Origin: Rubripirellula tenax
Lineage (GTDB): Bacteria; Planctomycetota; Planctomycetia; Pirellulales; Pirellulaceae
Assembly: GCF_007860125.1 (NCBI RefSeq)
Contig: NZ_SJPW01000008.1
Location: forward strand, 161,553-225,552
Length of the DNA: 64,000 nucleotides
Direction: 5' to 3'
Numbering within the stretch: the first letter of the stretch is position 1; each line of letters starts with the position of its first letter. This document shows positions 57,460-64,000 of the stretch, piece by piece. The translations under genes and the position numbers were made by a program. The notes beneath the pieces are model-generated. The model ran no database searches. It was given only the letters and a program-made list of their open reading frames with translations, and was not told where the DNA came from.

Positions 57460-60222
57460 ATGGGGCGATTACAGTCATCTGTCGGATTGGTCACCGGTAC
57501 GAATATCCAAAGTACCGTCGATCAACTGATTTCTATTAGCGGGCAACCTCGCGATCGCCTGATTTCGCGAACCGAGCAGCTCCAGAACCAGCAACGAGCG
57601 ATCGCTGAATTGACGGCGTCGGTTATTGGCGTGCAGTTAGCGGGCAAGAAGCTAGCCAATGCATCGGCTTTTCAATCGAAAAGCGCCGTATCATCGAACG
57701 CTGATGCACTCTCAGCCGCCGCCGGCGAGAACGCAAAGGCAGCGACGCATACCGTTCGCACGCTCCAGACCGCCGCTACCCACGCAACCAGTTCAAGACA
57801 GCGATTTTCAAGTGCGGACGTTGCGCTCGGATTCACCGGACAAATAAGGGTCGCTCCCTCGGGCGGATCGATAGACGGATCTGCTGACTTGTCGAAACTG
57901 AACGATGGACGTGGCGTTGAAGCAGGCGTCATTCGGTTTACTGATCGCTCGGGCGCGTCGGCCGAAATCGACTTCAGTGATGCGAGAACGATTGATGACG
58001 TTTTGCAGATCATCAACGATGCCGAGGTGGACATCACTGCAACGACTGAAAACGGCGCTATCAAACTGGTTGACAAGAGCGGCAGCACGGCATCGAACCT
58101 GAAAATCGAACAACTTGGTGACACAGAAACCGCGGCCGACCTCGGGCTATGGGGCATCGACGAAGCATCCAGTTCCGTTTCTGGGCTGAAGTTTGAACTA
58201 CCAGAAGGCGTTTCGTCACTGCGTGGAACGGCGTTATCCGAACTCGGCGGTGGAAACGGCATTGGCCCGCTCGGCAACCTGGACATCGAACTCTCCGATG
58301 GATCATCCGCAACCATCGATCTATCAAATGCGACCACGACGGCCGAGGTCATCGACTCGATCGCTGCGTCTGGGCTTTCTCTGATCGTAAAGTACAACGA
58401 CGCCAAGAACGGCTTTCAACTTCGCGACGTCTCGGGCGGCACTGGCAACTTTAAAATCTCATCGACGGATGATACGGCCGTCGACTTGGGCGTGGCCAAC
58501 GACACAACCGACGATGTTGTTGTCGGAGCGAGCCTCAATCGGCAAACCGTAACATCCGACACGTTACTTTCGTCACTGAATCAGGGGGCCGGCGTCAACG
58601 GAAGCTTCACAATCAAGGACTCGTCCGGCAAAATCGGCGCGATCAATCTGAAACTGAAGAACATCACCAACATGGGTGAGTTGATCGATGCCATCAACGA
58701 ATTGTCCGTCGATGTGACCGCCTCGATCAATGAAAACGGTGACGGCATCTCGATCGTCGATAATGCTGCTGGCTCCGAGACACTCACTATTCGTGACGCC
58801 GGGTCGGGAACAGCTGCAAAAAGCCTAGGAATCGCCGGAGCAGCAACCGCCCAAACCATTGGCGGTCAAAGCGTCTCAGCGCTCGTCGGCACCCAATCCA
58901 ATGTCATTGAAGTCACCGAGACCGATACACTTGCGTCTCTGGTTGAGAAAATCAACCAGGACGGTCGCTACGGCACATCTTCGATCCAATCCAACTCGGA
59001 CGGCACGTTCGCCCTCCGCATCCGCAGCAACACCGCCGGCGGCCAGGGACAGTTTGCGATCAACACGACCGGCTTCGACTTGGACCTCCGGACCGAAAGC
59101 CGCGGCCGTGATGCGTTGATTGCAGTTTCAACCGACGAAGGATTGGAACGTTTCGTAACAAGCAGCGACGGAGTGTTCGACATTGATGGCGCTGCGGGAT
59201 CCGAGCCAATTACCTCGGCATCACTGCTGAGCTCACTTTCGGGGTCCGCGGCTTCCGGTAGCTTCACGTTGACTGACAGTGCCGGAAAGACAAGCGCGAT
59301 CAATATCACCACTCAGGGTATCAAAACGGTCGGTAGCTTCATCGATGCGGTCAATGCTCTCGACATTGGCGTGACCGCGTCCATCAGCGAAGACGGCGCC
59401 GGAATCACATTGATTGATACCGCGGGGGGAAACAAGACACTGACAGTTTCTGATGTCGGCAACGGCCTTGCCGCATCGAGTCTTGGAATCGCAGGTACCG
59501 CTAAAACGCAAACCATCAATGGCGAAAGCGTATCGGCTCTAACGGGATCAACGTCTTCTGCTTCCACCGAATCGACCGGCTTGGTATTCACTCTGAAGGA
59601 ACTTTCTGATTCGCCGATCACGATCACCGTTGCAGAAGACTCCAAAGCAGTTGAATCAGCAGCAAAAACGTTCGTCGATCAATACAACAAACTGATCACA
59701 AAAGTTGACTCTCTGACCTTCTTCAATGCCGACTCGAACGAAGTCGGATTGCTGTTTGGATCAAGCGAGGTTCAACGAATCACAACCGGATTCAGTCGTC
59801 TTTTGTCGGGCACTGTCAATGGTGCAGGACCAATCAAGTCGGTTGGGCAAGTCGGGATCAAGTTTGCAACCGGCGGAAAACTAGAGCTCGACAACGACAA
59901 GTTGGTCGCCGCACTGGAAAGCAATCGGGAAAACGTGCAAGCGTTCTTCGCGACCGATGAAACCGGCCTTGCAAATCGACTGGACGAGCTGTCCGATCGT
60001 ATCGCTGGTGTCGACGGAGGCCTACTGCTGAATAAAACGGATACGTTGGGTTTGCAAATCGAACGCAACAGTACGCAAGTCGACAAGATGAACGCTCGAT
60101 TAGACAAAGAACGCGATCGATTGCTTGCAACGTTTTATGCGAATGAGACTGCGATATCGAAGCTGCAAAGCAACAGTTCAGCAATCGACCAGATTCAACG
60201 CATCACTATCGACGGCAGCTAG
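57460..60222 (+). CDS. fliD: Flagellar filament cap protein FliD, enlarged
   Basis: FliD caps the filament and helps flagellin fold. Here it has 920 aa, against about 450-670 usually. The N-terminus MGRLQSSVGLVTGTNIQSTV, DQLISISGQPRDRLISRTEQ and the coiled C-terminus (AVESAAKTFVDQYNKLITKV, LDELSDRIAGVDGGLLLNKT, QVDKMNARLDKERDRLLATF) are typical. The middle is built from at least four related repeats of 100-150 residues with a shared (S/T)-G-G/D-IN-(L/I) pattern: VIRFTDRSGASAEIDFSDA, GSFTIKDSSGKIGAINLKL, GSFTLTDSAGKTSAINITT and NLDIELSDGSSATIDLSNA. ATG 57460 is used; the TTG nine bases upstream is less likely. It follows flagellin 2 and precedes fliS. Confidence 0.94.
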   Translation: MGRLQSSVGLVTGTNIQSTVDQLISISGQPRDRLISRTEQLQNQQRAIAELTASVIGVQLAGKKLANASAFQSKSAVSSNADALSAAAGENAKAATHTVRTLQTAATHATSSRQRFSSADVALGFTGQIRVAPSGGSIDGSADLSKLNDGRGVEAGVIRFTDRSGASAEIDFSDARTIDDVLQIINDAEVDITATTENGAIKLVDKSGSTASNLKIEQLGDTETAADLGLWGIDEASSSVSGLKFELPEGVSSLRGTALSELGGGNGIGPLGNLDIELSDGSSATIDLSNATTTAEVIDSIAASGLSLIVKYNDAKNGFQLRDVSGGTGNFKISSTDDTAVDLGVANDTTDDVVVGASLNRQTVTSDTLLSSLNQGAGVNGSFTIKDSSGKIGAINLKLKNITNMGELIDAINELSVDVTASINENGDGISIVDNAAGSETLTIRDAGSGTAAKSLGIAGAATAQTIGGQSVSALVGTQSNVIEVTETDTLASLVEKINQDGRYGTSSIQSNSDGTFALRIRSNTAGGQGQFAINTTGFDLDLRTESRGRDALIAVSTDEGLERFVTSSDGVFDIDGAAGSEPITSASLLSSLSGSAASGSFTLTDSAGKTSAINITTQGIKTVGSFIDAVNALDIGVTASISEDGAGITLIDTAGGNKTLTVSDVGNGLAASSLGIAGTAKTQTINGESVSALTGSTSSASTESTGLVFTLKELSDSPITITVAEDSKAVESAAKTFVDQYNKLITKVDSLTFFNADSNEVGLLFGSSEVQRITTGFSRLLSGTVNGAGPIKSVGQVGIKFATGGKLELDNDKLVAALESNRENVQAFFATDETGLANRLDELSDRIAGVDGGLLLNKTDTLGLQIERNSTQVDKMNARLDKERDRLLATFYANETAISKLQSNSSAIDQIQRITIDGS

Positions 60223-60257
60223 ACCGAGCTGGCTTTCAAGACCCATCAAGGATGACC

Positions 60258-60749
60258 ATGTCGACCAATCCCGAAAATTTTCGTCCGCGCCAAGGCTTCG
60301 GCAGCGACCAGTATTTCGAGTCTGCGATCCGAATGGCGTCACCGGCGCGATTGCGTCTGATGGTGACCGAGCGGGCCGTAGAAGTTGCCGCCACGTTGGC
60401 GAGGGTTTGGAAAAACGGTGAACAGCTCGGGCCGAACGAACACTCGCTTAGTTTGCTAGAACTGATTGGCGAGTTGCTTAGCGGAATCGCAGGAAGTCCC
60501 GACCCTGACGAAAAGAAACTCTGTAACCAGATCAGCGATCTGTATGTGTTTCTGTCGAAACACTTGGTGCTGGCGGAAGACAACAGCGATTTTGCTGCCA
60601 TCGACGACATTCGCCTTGTCCTTGAACTGGAAGCCGAGACATGGCGTGCCGTGTGTGCGCAAGAACTGACTTCCAAACAGGCGACAACCGAGCCCGTGCG
60701 GAACGCAGAGCCGTCTGGAGCGTCGAACGGACTGAATTTCAGCGCTTAA
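60258..60749 (+). CDS. fliS: Flagellin export chaperone FliS
   Basis: The 163-aa helical protein binds the flagellin C-terminus in the cytoplasm and prevents early polymerisation. Typical features: YFESAIRMASPARLRLMVTE, RAVEVAATLARVWKNGEQ, ISDLYVFLSKHLVLAEDNSD, and a charged flexible tail (SKQATTEPVRNAEPSG). It is longer than many FliS (about 130 aa), due to the tail. ATG 60258 is preferred because aagg lies 6 bases before it; ATG 60252 is the alternative. It follows fliD by 35 bp, so the two are likely co-transcribed. Confidence 0.93.
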   Translation: MSTNPENFRPRQGFGSDQYFESAIRMASPARLRLMVTERAVEVAATLARVWKNGEQLGPNEHSLSLLELIGELLSGIAGSPDPDEKKLCNQISDLYVFLSKHLVLAEDNSDFAAIDDIRLVLELEAETWRAVCAQELTSKQATTEPVRNAEPSGASNGLNFSA

Positions 60750-60922
60750 TGCGAAGACGTCCGAAACGTCGTCGCCAGATTTTTCAATCGCTGAGACACG
60801 CTCTTTCCGTCCCGGAACGAACGCAAGTTGCCGTATCAGGTCCGAAGCGCTATCCTACGGGAAGTGAGCGGTCGCAATTGCGGTCGTTAGAGACGTCGAC
60901 CGCTTTCCCAGAGGCCGGATGA

Positions 60923-61852
60923 ATGCGCTGGATTATTGTTTCGCTCGGATTGATCTTTGCCTTTGCATCGGCGGTGGCCAATGCACAAACTGCGGTTGCC
61001 GACCCACCGGTTGCCGACTCGCCTCAAGACGCAGCAGATGACGATGGCAAAACGCTGGTTGACGAACTCTACATCCGATTCGCGAAAACGGATGACGACA
61101 AACCTAAAGCACTGCAAACAGCGATCGTTCGTTTTCGCGGCAAACCAGACACGCAGCACGCGGGCAAAATTGTCGATCTGGTCGGCGTCGTCCACATCGG
61201 TCAGCGGGAATATTATAACGACTTGAACGATCGATTGTCCCGATACGACAGCGTGTTGTACGAATTGGTTGCACCGGACGGAACTCGTATTCGCCCCGAA
61301 GATTTGAAAGATCGGCGCAGCGTTCTCGCATCGATGCAAACCGGCATGAAGGACATGCTGAATCTCGAGTACCAACTCGAGATCATAGACTACATGGCGA
61401 CCAATTTTCGTCACGCCGATATGAGCCCCGAGGAATTTGTCGAAGATCTCGAAAAACGCGGCGATAGCGTTTGGAAAATGGTCGCTCGAATGATGGGCGC
61501 GGGACTAGCGTCGCAAGCGTCCGGCAACGGCGGCGATGCAGGCATGTTGTTCGCACTGTTCAGCAACGACCGATCCAAGAAAATGAAACAAGCCATGGCT
61601 CGCCAATTGGTCGACATCGAATTGGTGACGGCGGGAATGGACGATGCCAGTGGCCACAACACACTGATCAAAGGCCGCAATATCAAAGCCTTTGAAGTCC
61701 TAGAAGACGACCTTGCCAAGGGCAAAGAAAATGTGGCTGTGTTTTACGGGGCCGGTCACTTGCCGGACATGGCCGAAAGGTTAGAGCAAGACTTTGGGAT
61801 GGAAGCGACCGAGACCACTTGGCTAGACGCCTGGGATTTGACGCGGAACTAG
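60923..61852 (+). CDS. Secreted TraB/PrgY/GumN-like protein
   Basis: The 309-aa protein has a signal peptide MRWIIVSLGLIFAFASAVANA. Signs of the TraB/GumN/TIKI-like fold are LVGVVHIGQREYYNDLNDRL, SRYDSVLYELVAPDGT, LIKGRNIKAFEVLEDDLAKG and VAVFYGAGHLPDMAERLEQD near the end, in the usual order: first GxxHxG-like motif, second E residue, RN motif, then YGAGH. Family members are thought to be metal-dependent peptidases or inhibitors of peptide signals; the function here is unknown. It is separate from fliS by 173 bp and on the same strand. Probably periplasmic. Confidence 0.85.
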   Translation: MRWIIVSLGLIFAFASAVANAQTAVADPPVADSPQDAADDDGKTLVDELYIRFAKTDDDKPKALQTAIVRFRGKPDTQHAGKIVDLVGVVHIGQREYYNDLNDRLSRYDSVLYELVAPDGTRIRPEDLKDRRSVLASMQTGMKDMLNLEYQLEIIDYMATNFRHADMSPEEFVEDLEKRGDSVWKMVARMMGAGLASQASGNGGDAGMLFALFSNDRSKKMKQAMARQLVDIELVTAGMDDASGHNTLIKGRNIKAFEVLEDDLAKGKENVAVFYGAGHLPDMAERLEQDFGMEATETTWLDAWDLTRN

Positions 61853-61948
61853 TCGCAAAAATCGTGACCAAGTCGAACTAGACGGGTCGCGCGTCAAGGT
61901 GTCTCAGCTACAATAGGGTTCCCACCTTACTCTTGCTGAGAAAACGTT

Positions 61949-63250
61949 ATGGCGACGACCACGTCCCCCCGCCGCGGCTTTTTGAAAGCTGCTGGCATTT
62001 CCATTGCCCTACCATCGCTTGCTTCCAACACGCGGGCCAGCGCGGTCGATGCGAAACGCCAGTTGCCGTCGCCGCCCAAGCGGATGGTGTGCGTCGGGAA
62101 CGAGTTTGGAATGTACCCGGGCGCGTTCTGGCCCGCGATCGATAAAACGCACAGCGACGCGTCGGCGAAGTTGTCACCGCTGCTGACCCCACTTGAAAAA
62201 CACCGTCGCAACTTCACGCTGTTCTCACATCTCGATCACGGCCTGAAGGGCGGTCACTTCGCTGTCCACACGTTTCTAACGGGCGTCAAGGCTGTCGATG
62301 CAGGCGGAATGCCCGACGGTGGAATCAGTCTGGATCAACGAGCGGCGGAGCACGTCGGATCGCAAACTCGATTTCCGTCATTGACCGTCGGCAGCGAATC
62401 CGGATTGCATGGCGGTTGTCGGATGAGCTGGACTCGGACAGGGACACGCGTACCGCCGATCCAAGGACCACGCGAACTGTTTCGCATGCTGTTCGTCGAC
62501 ACCAACAAAGACGCCAAAACGAAAGCCTTTGATCGAATCGATCTGCAGGGTTCGATTCTTGATGCTGTGTTGGGCGATGCCAATTCACTCTCGCGTCGCC
62601 TGAACCCGCGCGACAAAGATAAATTGGACGAATACTTGTCATCCGTCCGTGAAGTCGAATTGCGACTCGAACTCGACCGACGGTGGCAGAAGGTTGCTAA
62701 ACCGAAAGCCACCATCGACGAACCGTCGGATCAGGGTCTGACGCATGACCTTCCCAAGATCTACGACCTGATCGCATTGGCGCTGCAAACCGATTCGACA
62801 CGCGTTGCGACGATCGAAGTCGGCGGCAGTTTCGCGGCGTCCGATTTAGGAATTAAGAAGGGTTACCACGGTCTTTCGCACCATGGACAAGTTCAACAGA
62901 ACATCGATCTGTTAGTTCAAATCGAACGCTATCAGGTGGAACAGTTCGCACGCTTCCTTGATCGACTGTCGTCGATTCGCGAACCAGAATCGGATGGAAC
63001 GCTGTTGGATCATACGATGGCCCTCTTTGGCAGCGGCATGGGGAACGCGAACTCGCATACCAACAACGACCTTCCCGTCGTGTTGGCCGGCGGTGGGTTT
63101 AAGCATCAAACGTTGCTTGAGATGCCGTCGGAAAAGAATCGTCGACGGCCGCTGTCGAATCTGTTTTTAACGATGCTGCAACAGTTCGGCGTCGAAACCG
63201 AATCGTTTGCGACCAGCACGGGAACGCTGACCGGATTTGAAACCGTATGA
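61949..63250 (+). CDS. DUF1552 protein with Tat signal
   Basis: The 433-aa protein starts MATTTSPRRGFLKAAGISIA with the twin-arginine motif (PRRGFLKAAG), so it is exported folded. The body matches planctomycete DUF1552: PKRMVCVGNEFGMYPGAFWP, FTLFSHLDHGLKGGHFAVHT, FLTGVKAVDAGGMPDGGISL, LPKIYDLIALALQTDSTRVA and MALFGSGMGNANSHTNNDLP. No catalytic role is proven for the family. Its stop overlaps the next start by four bases (atga), which couples it to the DUF1592-type cytochrome gene, the usual partner in planctomycetes. The pair probably works together in the periplasm, perhaps in redox breakdown of polymers. Confidence 0.95.
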   Translation: MATTTSPRRGFLKAAGISIALPSLASNTRASAVDAKRQLPSPPKRMVCVGNEFGMYPGAFWPAIDKTHSDASAKLSPLLTPLEKHRRNFTLFSHLDHGLKGGHFAVHTFLTGVKAVDAGGMPDGGISLDQRAAEHVGSQTRFPSLTVGSESGLHGGCRMSWTRTGTRVPPIQGPRELFRMLFVDTNKDAKTKAFDRIDLQGSILDAVLGDANSLSRRLNPRDKDKLDEYLSSVREVELRLELDRRWQKVAKPKATIDEPSDQGLTHDLPKIYDLIALALQTDSTRVATIEVGGSFAASDLGIKKGYHGLSHHGQVQQNIDLLVQIERYQVEQFARFLDRLSSIREPESDGTLLDHTMALFGSGMGNANSHTNNDLPVVLAGGGFKHQTLLEMPSEKNRRRPLSNLFLTMLQQFGVETESFATSTGTLTGFETV

Positions 63251-64000
63251 AGATGCGAATTGCAACTCTTGGCGCGACCTTCGTGATCGCAATGTCTTCC
63301 CCCGTCGCTGCCGACCCGCCCCCGCCCGAATCGAAGTTTGCGTCGGCGATCCAACCGTTCGTTGAAAACTACTGCATCGAATGTCACGGCGACGACGATC
63401 CGAAAGGCGATCGATCGTTTGAATCGCTCGCTGCAGTGATTTCGGACGACGAAGTCTTGGTTGACTATCAAGACATGCTGGACCAATTAAATTTGTCCGA
63501 AATGCCGCCGCCCGAAGCCGACCAGCCGAACGACCAGCAGCGTCGCATTGCGATTGATGCTCTGACCGATGTGATCCAGCAATATCACGCGTCGCGAGTG
63601 GAGACATCCAATCGTTCCGTGATTCGGCGTTTGAACGCACGAGAGTACCGCAACACCATTCGAGATCTTCTCGACCTCGACATCACCATTTTTGATCCAA
63701 CGACCCGGTTCCCCAGAGACCAGCGGGTCGAACATCTCGACAACATCGGCGAAAACTTGGTGACGTCGTCTCACCTGTTAACGGCCTATTTGAACGCTGC
63801 CGAGCAAGTGATTGAGCGAGCGTTCTATCCCCTTGAAAAACCACCCGCTCGAACTTGGTCTTTCCGAGACAGTTTCCGACAACAGCCCGAAATCGACAAC
63901 GTCCATCGAACGTCCAATCGATTCAAGCATATGACGCTTTACGATGTCGTCGGTGCCGACAAACCGGAAGGTGCCTATGGTCCAATTCTGGCGTTCGCGG
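63247..64000 (+). CDS. DUF1587/DUF1592-type planctomycete cytochrome, partial (3' end outside window)
   Basis: The frame starts at ATG 63247, overlapping the DUF1552 stop, and runs off the right edge with 251 codons visible. It has a signal peptide (MRIATLGATFVIAMSSPVAA). A cytochrome-c-type heme motif is ENYCIECHGDDDPKGDRSF (CIECH). PSD/DUF-type features follow: NRSVIRRLNAREYRNTIRDL and FPRDQRVEHLDNIGENLVTS. The layout matches large exported multidomain cytochromes that pair with DUF1552. The 3' remainder, including the DUF1592 and DUF1585 parts, is not visible. Confidence 0.92.
   Translation, partial: MKMRIATLGATFVIAMSSPVAADPPPPESKFASAIQPFVENYCIECHGDDDPKGDRSFESLAAVISDDEVLVDYQDMLDQLNLSEMPPPEADQPNDQQRRIAIDALTDVIQQYHASRVETSNRSVIRRLNAREYRNTIRDLLDLDITIFDPTTRFPRDQRVEHLDNIGENLVTSSHLLTAYLNAAEQVIERAFYPLEKPPARTWSFRDSFRQQPEIDNVHRTSNRFKHMTLYDVVGADKPEGAYGPILAFA

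Overview
The window is chromosomal DNA of a planctomycete, most likely Pirellulaceae (Rhodopirellula/Rubripirellula-like). The evidence is family content: a Tat-exported Gfo/Idh/MocA oxidoreductase, a sulfatase, a DUF1080 plus PQQ-glucose-dehydrogenase-like fusion, DUF1559 prepilin, SHD1, DUF11, DUF1552 and DUF1592-type cytochrome genes, plus NPYEPP-type small membrane proteins. No species can be named from sequence alone.

Region 1 (1-11679) is a chromosomal integron. A long integron integrase (intI, plus strand) stands at the right, with an attI-like region before it. Seventeen attC sites run leftward, each about 90 bp, bounded by heptamers like ggataac and gttatcc and folding into long imperfect hairpins. 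Nearly all cassette genes are on the minus strand, reading away from intI, as in a classical integron. Cargo includes a GNAT acetyltransferase, an Imm8-like immunity protein, an AP2-like/HNH nuclease, zinc-ribbon proteins (one with a TGA in a conserved Trp position), a TPR protein, a lipoprotein and small membrane proteins. Several cassettes have no convincing gene. Two of these carry the same 245-bp element of two large hairpins whose stems have diverged by paired changes while every length is kept. This is the strongest candidate for an undescribed system here.

Region 2 (11680-17341) holds a gene-poor stretch, an oxidoreductase, a sulfatase, a cytochrome gene remnant abutting a tyrosine-recombinase remnant beside tRNA-Gln(UUG) (scar of a tRNA-integrated element), and rex, the NADH-sensing repressor.

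Region 3 (17342-51564) is ordinary planctomycete core: sugar metabolism and transport (DUF1080/PQQ fusion, hydroxypyruvate-isomerase-like protein, MFS exporter), an ECF sigma/FecR-like/prepilin block, a long coiled-coil protein, PHP phosphatase, ppnP, radC, a divergent pair of DUF11 envelope proteins, M24 peptidase, SHD1/beta-propeller protein, PIG-L deacetylase, LRR protein, a methyltransferase/FAD reductase pair next to lgt, acs and queA. A possible 37-aa gene with its own promoter and terminator lies at 43199-43472.

Region 4 (51565-60749) is a flagellar filament cluster: two large flagellins with a shared leader motif and strong terminators, then fliD and fliS. Region 5 (60923-64000) has a TraB/GumN-like secreted protein and a translationally coupled DUF1552/DUF1592-type pair cut by the window end.
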